DNA of 64,000 nucleotides from Pedobacter aquatilis (GTDB lineage Bacteria > Bacteroidota > Bacteroidia > Sphingobacteriales > Sphingobacteriaceae). Of this stretch, positions 17,474-25,397 are shown one piece after another. The stretch lies in contig NZ_JAUFPW010000009.1 of the NCBI RefSeq assembly GCF_030409415.1, positions 62,001 through 126,000 of the forward strand, in the 5' to 3' direction. A program made the position numbers and the translations under genes. The notes under the pieces are model-generated. The model was given only the letters and a program-made list of their open reading frames with translations. It searched no databases and was not told the DNA's origin. The stretch's first letter is position 1. Each line of letters opens with the position of its first letter.

Positions 17474-18814
17474 ATGTTTAAAAAAATACTTATTGCCAAC
17501 AGGGGCGAAATCGCTTTGCGTATTATCCGTACCTGTAAGGAAATGGGCATCAAAACGGTTGCTGTTTATTCTACTGCTGATAGAGAGAGTTTACATGTGC
17601 GTTTTGCTGATGAGGCTGTTTGTATTGGCCCTCCACCAAGTAAAGATTCTTACTTAAATATTCCAAATATTATTTCAGCGGCAGAATTAACAAATGCCGA
17701 TGCAATCCATCCGGGTTATGGCTTTTTATCTGAAAATGCTAAATTTTCGAATATTTGCCGTGAATATAACATCAAGTTTATTGGGGCAACGCCCGAGCAA
17801 ATTAATGGAATGGGTGATAAAGCTTCTGCTAAAGAAACCATGAAAATTGCTGGTGTACCAACAATTCCAGGTTCTGAAGGCTTACTGAATAGCGTAAAAG
17901 AAGGTATTGCTATTGCAAACGAAATGGGCTATCCAGTTATACTTAAGGCAACTGCCGGTGGTGGTGGCCGTGGTATGCGTATAGTTTGGAAAGATGAAGA
18001 TTTCGAAAACGCATGGGACAGTGCCCGTCAGGAATCTGGTGCTGCTTTTGGTAATGATGGTTTATATTTAGAAAAATATATTGAAGACCCTCGCCATATT
18101 GAAATCCAGATTATTGGCGATCAGTTTGGTAAAGCTTGCCACTTATCAGAACGTGATTGTTCAATTCAACGTCGTCACCAGAAATTGGTTGAGGAATCTC
18201 CTTCGCCATTTATGACTGAGGAACTACGTTTAAGAATGGGTGAAGCTGCAATTAAAGGTGCGCAAGCTGTAAATTATGAAGGTGCCGGTACAATCGAATT
18301 TTTGGTTGATAAACACCGCAACTTCTACTTTATGGAAATGAATACCCGTATTCAGGTAGAACACCCGGTTACTGAAGAAGTTATTGAGTTCGATTTAATT
18401 AAAGAACAAATAAAAGTTGCTGCTGGTATTCCAATCTCAGGTAAAAATTATTTCCCACGTTTGCACGCGATTGAGTGTCGTATTAATGCAGAAGACCCAG
18501 CTAATAATTTCCGTCCTTCGCCAGGAAAGATTACTAATTTTCATTCTCCCGGCGGTCATGGTGTACGTGTAGATACACATGTTTATGCAGGCTACTCTAT
18601 TCCATCAAATTACGATTCAATGATTGCAAAGCTAATTTGTGTTGCGCAGACTCGTGAAGAAGCGATTTGTACAATGGAACGTGCTTTGGGAGAATTCGTT
18701 ATCGAAGGTATTAAAACAACAATTCCTTTCCATTTACAATTAATGAAAGACCCTAATTTTAGAGCAGGTAATTTCACAACAAAATTTATGGAAACATTCG
18801 AATTTTCGGAATAA
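17474..18814 (+). CDS. accC: Acetyl-CoA carboxylase biotin carboxylase subunit
   Basis: The 446-residue AccC carboxylates biotin on AccB using ATP and bicarbonate. It shows [18 protein letters not shown], the ATP-grasp glycine loop [27 protein letters not shown], the metal-site [15 protein letters not shown] and the ATP-grasp C-terminal domain. Length is normal. A strong terminator follows, so the fatty-acid operon ends here; accA and accD are not in the window. Confidence 0.97.
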   Translation: MFKKILIANRGEIALRIIRTCKEMGIKTVAVYSTADRESLHVRFADEAVCIGPPPSKDSYLNIPNIISAAELTNADAIHPGYGFLSENAKFSNICREYNIKFIGATPEQINGMGDKASAKETMKIAGVPTIPGSEGLLNSVKEGIAIANEMGYPVILKATAGGGGRGMRIVWKDEDFENAWDSARQESGAAFGNDGLYLEKYIEDPRHIEIQIIGDQFGKACHLSERDCSIQRRHQKLVEESPSPFMTEELRLRMGEAAIKGAQAVNYEGAGTIEFLVDKHRNFYFMEMNTRIQVEHPVTEEVIEFDLIKEQIKVAAGIPISGKNYFPRLHAIECRINAEDPANNFRPSPGKITNFHSPGGHGVRVDTHVYAGYSIPSNYDSMIAKLICVAQTREEAICTMERALGEFVIEGIKTTIPFHLQLMKDPNFRAGNFTTKFMETFEFSE

Positions 18815-18836
18815 CTGCCTAAATTTCACATTTGGC

Positions 18837-18876
18837 AAAAGGCTGTTCAAAATAATTTTGAACAGCCTTTTTTATT
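18837..18876 (+). terminator. Terminator after accC
   Basis: AAAAGGCTGTTCAAAA (18837-18852) pairs perfectly with TTTTGAACAGCCTTTT (18856-18871) around a 3-base loop, followed by TTATTT. A third partial arm, AAAAAGGCTGTTCAATTTT, follows at about 18882-18900, suggesting a local duplication of the hairpin arm. Confidence 0.85.
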
Positions 18877-19002
18877 TCAAAAAAAAAGGCTGTTCAATTT
18901 TCATCCATTAAAACATTGATATTTATCAAATTAAACACATAGTTTTCAATAACTTGTAGCGTTTTTGAGCTTGCTTTCGTTTGCAATAAAAACCAACAAA
19001 AC

Positions 19003-20244
19003 ATGAAAAAATTTCTACTTAACGGATTTCTTTTAATACTCGCCCTAGTAGTATTAAGCCAGTGCAAAAAAAATGATGATAACGAATTGCAATTAATTCA
19101 AATCAGCAAAGTAATTTCAGTTGATGCGATGAGAGCGCTTCCTGTAGGATTAACTAAGGCAACCAGAGTTAAAAATCCCGGAAAAATTTATATCTACAAT
19201 GATTATCTTTTCATAAACGAACCACAGAAGGGTATTCATATTTACAATAATGCTAATCCGGCTGCGCCGATAAACATGGCATTTTTACAGATACCAGGAA
19301 ACGTAGATATTGCCATTCGTAATAATGTGCTTTACGCAGATAGCTATGTAGATTTATTAGCTTTCGACATTTCTTCGGTATCAAATATTAAACAAATTAA
19401 AAGATTGCCTGATGTATTTAAGCAATTTTACTGGGGAGGTTTCAGTACTCAAGGCGCTCAAAAAAATATAGTAACCTATAAAGATACTTTAGTTAGAAAG
19501 AGTACAAACAAGAGCGGCTGGGTAAATGATATATCGGCATTCTCGAATTCGGCAAACAGCAGTTCATCAGGTCAAGGCGGATCGATGGCGAGGTTTACTT
19601 TGCTAAACGATTATTTATATACGGTGGGCAATATGGATTTAAGTTTGTTCGATATAAAAACAGAAACAAATCCAAGTTTCGTTAAATCGATAATTTTAGG
19701 TTGGGGTGTTGAAACAATATTTCCTTATGAAAACAAATTATTTATTGGGACAAATACAGGTATGCATATTTTTAATGCTGCTGATGCGGCCAACCCTGTA
19801 AAATTATCGACGTATAGTCACGTTTTTGCCTGTGATCCTGTAGTGGTACAAGGAAAATATGCTTTTGTAACATTGCGCACAGGTAATTTTTGCAGACAGG
19901 CAGTTAACCAGTTAGAAGTAGTGGATATAGAAGACCCAACTAAACCAAAACAAGTTTCAGTTTTCCCCATGAAAAACCCACATGGTTTAAGTGTTAGCGG
20001 CAATAATTTATTCCTCTGCGAAGGTGAATTTGGTATAAAAAGTTTCAACATTGCCAATAAAACCGAAATTGATAAAAATATGTTGCAGTATTTAACTAAT
20101 ATTAAAAGTTATGATGTTATTGCCGGACCGAAGTCTTTAATTGTAACGGGTGCAGATGGTGTATATCAGTTTACTTATTTCAATCCTGTTAACATGAAGC
20201 AACTCAGTTTAATTAAAGTTGATAAATCTGCATCCATTTTTTAA
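19003..20244 (+). CDS. LVIVD-repeat lipoprotein
   Basis: The 413-residue protein has a lipoprotein signal with lipobox LSQC (Cys21), followed by KKNDDNE, so it should be anchored in the outer membrane or exported to the surface. The rest is a beta-propeller-like array of repeated units of about 45 residues with the form DVYLFIN...G..IYN...P..P, typical of LVIVD repeats (GIHIYNNANPAAPI, LLAFDISSVSNIKQ, LSLFDIKTETNPSF, MHIFNAADAANPV, LEVVDIEDPTKPKQ). Such proteins are abundant in Bacteroidota and of unknown function. It is monocistronic, with a terminator after it. Confidence 0.8.
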   Translation: MKKFLLNGFLLILALVVLSQCKKNDDNELQLIQISKVISVDAMRALPVGLTKATRVKNPGKIYIYNDYLFINEPQKGIHIYNNANPAAPINMAFLQIPGNVDIAIRNNVLYADSYVDLLAFDISSVSNIKQIKRLPDVFKQFYWGGFSTQGAQKNIVTYKDTLVRKSTNKSGWVNDISAFSNSANSSSSGQGGSMARFTLLNDYLYTVGNMDLSLFDIKTETNPSFVKSIILGWGVETIFPYENKLFIGTNTGMHIFNAADAANPVKLSTYSHVFACDPVVVQGKYAFVTLRTGNFCRQAVNQLEVVDIEDPTKPKQVSVFPMKNPHGLSVSGNNLFLCEGEFGIKSFNIANKTEIDKNMLQYLTNIKSYDVIAGPKSLIVTGADGVYQFTYFNPVNMKQLSLIKVDKSASIF

Positions 20245-20300
20245 ATATCATTGTTACCAATTTTCAGAATAACATAAACTATTTCTATATTTAACACGTA

Positions 20301-20340
20301 AATACCATTCTATTCATTTAGAATGGTATTTTTGTTTTCA
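20301..20340 (+). terminator. Terminator after the LVIVD gene, overlapping the tatC promoter
   Basis: AATACCATTC (20301-20310) pairs perfectly with GAATGGTATT (20321-20330) around a 10-base loop and is followed by TTTTGTTTT. The right arm and T-run also contain TATTTTTG (20327-20334), an exact -7 box. Confidence 0.7.
20327..20334 (+). promoter_or_regulatory. Promoter -7 box for tatC
   Basis: TATTTTTG is an exact TAnnTTTG match, 8 bases before the tatC ATG at 20343. It is built into the right arm and T-tract of the upstream terminator. Confidence 0.45.
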
Positions 20341-20342
20341 AC

Positions 20343-21227
20343 ATGAGCAACACTAAAGAAAAATCATCCCTTACCAAAGCTATTGGGCAGCGCAGTACGA
20401 CACTTGAGGCAGAAATGTCTTTTTTCGATCATCTTGATGTATTACGGAAACACTTAATTAGAGCCGTTATTGCAATTGCCGTATTTACCGGCATTGCCTT
20501 TTATTTTAATGAGGAAATTCTTGACAAAGTTATCTTTGGACCAAAAAAACCCGATTTCTGGACTTACAGAATGATGTGTAAGTTGGTAGATATGTTTCCA
20601 TCTTTAGGGAAAGATATGTGTATCACCAAAATTAATGGTGAAATCATCAACACAGAAATGGCAGGGCAATTTAACTTGCAACTAAATGTTTGTGTAATGT
20701 GCGGTATTGTTGTGGGTTTTCCTTATCTGCTTTGGGAAATCTGGAGATTTATTAAGCCAGCGTTACACGAAAACGAACGCAAATCGGCAAGTGGCTTTGT
20801 ATTTTTTGCATCAGTATTATTTATCATTGGTATCCTTTTTGGATATTTTATTGTATGTCCACTTTCAGTAAATTTCTTAACTGGCTATACCGTAAGTGAA
20901 GAAATTAAAAATACCTTCACTGTCGATTCTTACCTTTCTTCTGTGGCAACATTAACTTTAGGAACTGGTATAATTTTCGAATTACCTATTATCATTTTTA
21001 TCTTATCGAAGCTTGGCTTAATGACACCGAAGTTAATGCGTTCGAGCAGAAGATATGCGGCTGTAATTATCTTGATTATTTCGGCTATTGTTACGCCAAC
21101 GCCAGATATCATGACGATGTTGATAGTTGCAACCCCATTATTCTTGCTTTACGAATTGAGTATTTTTGTTTCCGCATTCATCGAAAGCAAAAAGAAAAAG
21201 GCGGATGCGGCGTTCTATGCTAACTAA
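20343..21227 (+). CDS. tatC: Sec-independent protein translocase TatC
   Basis: TatC binds twin-arginine signal peptides and forms the core of the Tat translocase. The 294-residue protein has the conserved FFDHLDVLRKHLIRA cytoplasmic N-terminus, six hydrophobic segments and PYLLWEIWRFIKPALHENER, the loop that reads the signal peptide. It is slightly longer than E. coli TatC because of an insertion in the first periplasmic loop. tatA/B are not nearby. The Tat-signal DUF1501 protein at 2932 is a likely substrate. Confidence 0.95.
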   Translation: MSNTKEKSSLTKAIGQRSTTLEAEMSFFDHLDVLRKHLIRAVIAIAVFTGIAFYFNEEILDKVIFGPKKPDFWTYRMMCKLVDMFPSLGKDMCITKINGEIINTEMAGQFNLQLNVCVMCGIVVGFPYLLWEIWRFIKPALHENERKSASGFVFFASVLFIIGILFGYFIVCPLSVNFLTGYTVSEEIKNTFTVDSYLSSVATLTLGTGIIFELPIIIFILSKLGLMTPKLMRSSRRYAAVIILIISAIVTPTPDIMTMLIVATPLFLLYELSIFVSAFIESKKKKADAAFYAN

Positions 21228-21261
21228 CAAAAACATTACGAATACATTTCATAATTCTCTA

Positions 21262-21269
21262 TAAATTTG
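21262..21269 (+). promoter_or_regulatory. Promoter -7 box 3 bases before the rpiB start
   Basis: TAAATTTG matches TAnnTTTG exactly, with only GCC between it and the ATG at 21273. A leaderless transcript is predicted. Confidence 0.45.
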
Positions 21270-21272
21270 GCC

Positions 21273-21710
21273 ATGTCTGATACAAAATTCAAAATTGCTA
21301 TTGGCGCCGATCACGCTGGTTTTGAATACAAAGAAATCTTGAAAACTTATCTTGCAGATTATGATGTTCAAGATTTTGGAACGCATTCTTTAGATTCAGT
21401 TGATTATCCAGATTTTGCGCATCCTGTAGCCTCTGCTGTAGAAAGTGGAGTATTTACCTATGGCATTTTGCTTTGTGGCTCGGCAAATGGAGTTGCCATA
21501 ACAGCAAATAAGCATCAGGGAATACGCGCCGGATTATGCTGGGAAAACGAGGTTGCATCACTGGTTAGAAAACATAATGATGCGAACGTTTTATGTATTC
21601 CGGCAAGATTTGTTTCAGAAGAACTTGCCAAAGAAATTACTGCTACCTTTTTAAATACTGATTTTGAAGGGGGCCGTCATCAAAACAGGGTTGATAAAGT
21701 ATCCTGCTAA
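21273..21710 (+). CDS. rpiB: Ribose-5-phosphate isomerase B
   Basis: RpiB interconverts ribose-5-phosphate and ribulose-5-phosphate in the pentose phosphate pathway. The 145-residue protein shows IAIGADHAGFEYKE at the phosphate-binding N-terminus, VDYPDFAHPVA and the catalytic-Cys segment GILLCGSANGVAITANK. I chose the ATG at 21273; the upstream TTG at 21267 lies inside the -7 box. The tatC stop is 45 bases upstream. Confidence 0.94.
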   Translation: MSDTKFKIAIGADHAGFEYKEILKTYLADYDVQDFGTHSLDSVDYPDFAHPVASAVESGVFTYGILLCGSANGVAITANKHQGIRAGLCWENEVASLVRKHNDANVLCIPARFVSEELAKEITATFLNTDFEGGRHQNRVDKVSC

Positions 21711-21738
21711 CTTAATTACAACTAACTATTATTAAAAA

Positions 21739-23376
21739 ATGAATAAAAAATTTTTAACCCTTAGCATTGCATCGCTGCTTACTGCAAGCTGCTTCGCTCA
21801 GGTTAAACCATTAGTACCAAATAAGGACGCTATTAGGTTTAGCAAAGTAATCAACCCAGAAAATGGCTACAAACACCTTTCTATACTAGCTTCTGATGAA
21901 TTTGAAGGTCGTGAAACTGGAAAAAAAGGTGCATGGATGGCGGCTGATTATATTCGTGATTATTTTAAATCACTTGGTTTAAAAGGTCCTGTTGATGGAA
22001 GTTATTTCCAAAAAATAGATTTAGTAAACTATTCTATAAGCCAAAGTTCTTTAACTATTAATGGCCAGCCAAAGCAATTATATAGCGATTATTTAATTAC
22101 AGGAAATGCAGTTGGCTTAAACGGCTTTACTTTTAGTGCCGATGATTTAGTTTTTGCAGGTTACGGCGTAAACAAAGATGGTTATAACGATTTTGAAGGC
22201 TTAAACCTTGATGGAAAAGTTGTAGTTATTTTTGGTAGCGGCGACCCAACAGCTAAGCCTGAAGACAAACAAGATAGAAGAACAATGATGATGGCGAGAG
22301 CTAGAAAAATTGCCTTTATCACAAAAGCTAACGCGAAGGCTGTAATTATCATCGATCCATCTTTAGATAACAGAGCTGAACAATTAAAAGCAATTTATGG
22401 CGAAGGACAACCGGTAATGAAATCTCCAGAGGTTGTAGAGCGTATGAAAACTCAAACACCTTTTACTACAATTAGTGTAACGACCGCAACTGCGAACGAA
22501 ATTTTGAAGGCTGTAAATACCTCGGTAGAGGCCGTTCAGAAAAAGATTGCAGAAACTAAAAAACCAGCTTCGCAAACCATTAATGTTGCAGTTTCTGCAA
22601 GTGCAATGAAATCTGAAGTAGCGGTTAGAGCAGAAAATGTTTTAGGCTTTTTAGAAGGTTCTGATCCTAAATTGAAAAAAGAAGTTTTGGTTTTAACCGG
22701 GCACTATGACCACATTGGTTTAGTCGCCGACCCGAATGCAAAAGATAAAGTAAATAATGGTGCTGATGATGATGGCTCTGGAACTACTGGCGTTTTATTG
22801 ATGGCAAAAGCATTTACTGATGCAAAAAAAGCAGGCAAAGGGCCTAAACGTAGTATTTTATTTATGACGGTCGTTGGTGAAGAAAAAGGTCTTTGGGGTT
22901 CTGACTGGTATTCTTCGCACCCTGTTTTCCCTGTAGAAAATACAATTGCAAACTTAAATACAGATATGATTGGCCGTACTGGAGAGGAATACCTTGGCAA
23001 ACCTGATTCTGCCAATTATATTTATTCTATTGGTTCTAATATGCTAAGCAGCGAACTTGGAAAGTTAAGTGAGCAAGTAAATGCAACTTACACAAAAATG
23101 AAGTTGGATTACAAATATGATGATCCAAATGATACCCAACGTATTTATTATCGTTCAGATCATTACAACTTTGCGAAATTAGGTATTCCAATTATTTTCT
23201 ATTATGATGGAATGTTAGAGCAAGATTATCATCAACCTGGAGATGAAGTTAGCAAAATCAATTTCCCGCTGTTATCAAAAAGAGCACAATTAACCTATTT
23301 TACCGCATGGGAATTGGCAAATCAAGCTAAACGACCAGCAGTTGATAGAGACGGAAAAGGAAATCCGAAGAAATAA
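21739..23376 (+). CDS. M28 family zinc peptidase, exported
   Basis: The 545-residue protein has a Sec signal peptide (MNKKFLTLSIASLLTASCFAQ; cleavage at about residue 20, possibly lipid-modified but without a good lipobox). A PA-like insert domain (about 110-270) precedes an M28 aminopeptidase domain with the zinc-site motifs LTGHYDHIGL, NNGADDDGSGT, VVGEEKGLWGS, NTDMIGR and YYRSDHYNF. It probably releases N-terminal residues from extracellular peptides. A second, shorter M28 peptidase is at 54080. It is ended by a good terminator. Confidence 0.9.
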   Translation: MNKKFLTLSIASLLTASCFAQVKPLVPNKDAIRFSKVINPENGYKHLSILASDEFEGRETGKKGAWMAADYIRDYFKSLGLKGPVDGSYFQKIDLVNYSISQSSLTINGQPKQLYSDYLITGNAVGLNGFTFSADDLVFAGYGVNKDGYNDFEGLNLDGKVVVIFGSGDPTAKPEDKQDRRTMMMARARKIAFITKANAKAVIIIDPSLDNRAEQLKAIYGEGQPVMKSPEVVERMKTQTPFTTISVTTATANEILKAVNTSVEAVQKKIAETKKPASQTINVAVSASAMKSEVAVRAENVLGFLEGSDPKLKKEVLVLTGHYDHIGLVADPNAKDKVNNGADDDGSGTTGVLLMAKAFTDAKKAGKGPKRSILFMTVVGEEKGLWGSDWYSSHPVFPVENTIANLNTDMIGRTGEEYLGKPDSANYIYSIGSNMLSSELGKLSEQVNATYTKMKLDYKYDDPNDTQRIYYRSDHYNFAKLGIPIIFYYDGMLEQDYHQPGDEVSKINFPLLSKRAQLTYFTAWELANQAKRPAVDRDGKGNPKK

Positions 23377-23390
23377 TAATTAAAAATATT

Positions 23391-23421
23391 AAGCCCCGAT
23401 ATTGTATCGGGGCTTTTTTAT
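23391..23421 (+). terminator. Terminator after the M28 peptidase
   Basis: AAGCCCCGAT (23391-23400) pairs with ATCGGGGCTT (23406-23415) around ATTGT and is followed by TTTTTAT. Confidence 0.9.
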
Positions 23422-23430
23422 GCACATTAC

Positions 23431-23460
23431 TTTTGGTGCCTGCTTAAATTCTTATCTTTG
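23431..23460 (+). promoter_or_regulatory. Promoter for lutB with -33 and -7 boxes
   Basis: TTTTGG (23431-23436) and the exact -7 box TATCTTTG (23453-23460) have suitable spacing. The -7 box ends 4 bases before the ATG at 23465, so the mRNA should be leaderless. Confidence 0.6.
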
Positions 23461-23464
23461 ATTT

Positions 23465-24853
23465 ATGATCAAAACTGCCGAGGAATTTTTAGAGAAGTCT
23501 GATGAGAAAGCTTTCGATTTACCGCACCGTAAAACCATAAATTATAATATTGGCAAGTACAATACAGCGGTCGAACGTGGTTTATCAAAATTCGAAAACC
23601 TCGAAGCATCTAAAAAGAAGGCCCATGTTGTAAAATGGCGGGTAATGGAAAATTTGGATAAATTCTTACCAGAGTTTGAATCTAATTTCCAACGCAGAGG
23701 CGGTAAGGTAATTTGGGCAAATGATGCAGAAGAAGCACAACAAGAAATCCTTAATATCATTAAAAGAAATAACGGTAAAACGGTTATTAAATCTAAATCG
23801 ATGACGACTGAAGAAATTCATCTGAATGATTTTTTAGAAAAGAATAACATCGAATCTTTAGAAAGTGATTTAGGCGAATATATAGTTCAGCTACTTGGGC
23901 AAGCACCGTATCATATCGTAACGCCAGCCATGCACTTAAGTGCAACCGATATTGCGCAGTTATTTCATGATAAATTCGGAACACCAATTGATGCCACACC
24001 GCCGCAGTTGGTACAAAAAGCTAGAGAATTGCTTCGAGATAAATATCTAAATGCTGATATTGGCATTAGTGGAGGCAATTTCTTAATTGCCGATACAGGA
24101 AGCATTGCCATTACCGAAAACGAGGGCAACGCCAGGTTAAGTACCACTTTTCCCAAAATCCACATTGCCATTGTAGGTATCGAAAAGATAATTCCTTCAA
24201 TAACAGACTTAGATTTGTTTTGGCCTTTGTTGGCGTCTCACGGAACTGGGCAAAACCTAACCGTTTACAATTCTATTTTAAGTGGTCCTCGTCAACCTAA
24301 TGAAACCGATGGCCCTGAAGAAATGTATGTTATTCTTTTAGATAATGGACGGACAAATTTACTGGCACAAAAAGACCAGCGACAAGGTTTATATTGCATC
24401 CGTTGTGGTGCTTGTTTAAATGCTTGCCCGGTTTATAAAAATATTGGCGGTCATACCTATAATACCACTTATAGCGGGCCAATTGGTTCGGTAATTACAC
24501 CCCATTTAAAAGGTATGGAAGAGTTTAAGCACTTAAGTTATGCTTCCAGTTTATGTGGTAAATGTTCTGAAGTTTGCCCGGTTAAAATCGACATCCATAA
24601 AATGTTGCTGCTTAACCGTAGAGATGCAGCTGCCACCCACGAAAATGGTAAGGTAGAAGAAATGGGTTGGGGCATGTTTAACCGAATGATGAAAAAGCGT
24701 AAGTTGATGGATTTATTCGGTGGGAAATTTAAAAACTTTATGCTTAAAACCTTCTTCAAAAAAAGCTGGGGTAAATACCGCGAATTGCCAAAAGTTGCCG
24801 ATAAATCTTTTGCAAAGCAATGGGAAGATTTGAAAAAGAATAAAGATTCTTAA
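23465..24853 (+). CDS. LutB-like LUD domain iron-sulfur protein
   Basis: The 462-residue protein joins an N-terminal LUD domain (about 65-300, GGNFLIADTGSIAITENEGN) to a C-terminal ferredoxin-type part with CIRCGACLNACPVYKNIGG and CGKCSEVCPVKIDIH, enough Cys for two 4Fe-4S clusters. LutB is part of the LutABC system that oxidises L-lactate to pyruvate in Bacillus. Neither lutA nor lutC lies beside it here, so lactate use is an inference and the partners may be elsewhere. It is cytoplasmic. Confidence 0.85.
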   Translation: MIKTAEEFLEKSDEKAFDLPHRKTINYNIGKYNTAVERGLSKFENLEASKKKAHVVKWRVMENLDKFLPEFESNFQRRGGKVIWANDAEEAQQEILNIIKRNNGKTVIKSKSMTTEEIHLNDFLEKNNIESLESDLGEYIVQLLGQAPYHIVTPAMHLSATDIAQLFHDKFGTPIDATPPQLVQKARELLRDKYLNADIGISGGNFLIADTGSIAITENEGNARLSTTFPKIHIAIVGIEKIIPSITDLDLFWPLLASHGTGQNLTVYNSILSGPRQPNETDGPEEMYVILLDNGRTNLLAQKDQRQGLYCIRCGACLNACPVYKNIGGHTYNTTYSGPIGSVITPHLKGMEEFKHLSYASSLCGKCSEVCPVKIDIHKMLLLNRRDAAATHENGKVEEMGWGMFNRMMKKRKLMDLFGGKFKNFMLKTFFKKSWGKYRELPKVADKSFAKQWEDLKKNKDS

Positions 24854-24909
24854 AAAGATATTAGTTAAGTACGATATTGTATTAGTAAATTAGTTATTAA
24901 AATAATACT

Positions 24910-25143
24910 ATGCCAACACTCTTTATCGTTTTTGGATTGAGGTTTTTCTTTTACTCAAATGAACATTTACCAATTCACATCCACGTAAGAAATGCTGATG
25001 GAGAAGCAAAGTTTGAGGTAGAAGAAGTAAAACTAATTTCGAATAGAGGTTTAAAAAATAAGGACGTTAGTTTGGCGATTGCTTTAATTGAAGAGAACAA
25101 AGAAATCATCATTAATAAATGGAGTGAATATCATGGAAAATAA
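24910..25143 (+). CDS. DUF4160 small protein
   Basis: The 77-residue protein has the DUF4160 pattern: IVFGLRFFFYSNEH, HLPIHIHVRNADGEAKFEVE and a helical C-terminus ending INKWSEYHGK. The family is usually found directly before a DUF2442 gene, as here, where the two overlap by 11 bases. Such tiny co-translated pairs are often proposed to be toxin-antitoxin-like, but no activity is established to my knowledge. The His-Pro-His pattern (HLPIHIHV) could bind metal. Confidence 0.75.
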   Translation: MPTLFIVFGLRFFFYSNEHLPIHIHVRNADGEAKFEVEEVKLISNRGLKNKDVSLAIALIEENKEIIINKWSEYHGK

Positions 25144-25375
25144 CATATCTAAAGTGTGGGTTGAAAATGATAAAATTCACATTAAAACAAATATGGGAGA
25201 GGTAAAAAGCCATCCTTTAGATTGGTTTCCTAGACTTAAAAATGCGCCAAAAGAGCTTTTGGAAAACTTTACTTTATCACCTTTTGGCATCCATTGGGAA
25301 GAGCTTGATGAAGACTTAAGTTTTGAGGGATTTTTCAACTTTACAAGTCAATCTTCTATCTTGGAGAAAAAATAA
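25133..25375 (+). CDS. DUF2442 small protein
   Basis: The 80-residue protein has the DUF2442 hallmark: a beta-rich N-terminus, GEVKSHPLDWFPRLKNAP in the middle and IHWEELDEDLSFEGF near the end. The start is the ATG at 25133, inside the last codons of the DUF4160 gene, which implies translational coupling. DUF2442 proteins are small DNA- or partner-binding candidates. It is followed after 22 bases by the E1 gene. Confidence 0.78.
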   Translation: MENNISKVWVENDKIHIKTNMGEVKSHPLDWFPRLKNAPKELLENFTLSPFGIHWEELDEDLSFEGFFNFTSQSSILEKK

Positions 25376-25397
25376 GCGTCAAATCTACCAACCAAAT

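Noticed and set aside
25323..25397. Extended E1 start inside the DUF2442 gene
   Set aside because: The additional 25 residues are the out-of-frame reading of DUF2442; the ATG at 25398 fits the conserved E1 start.
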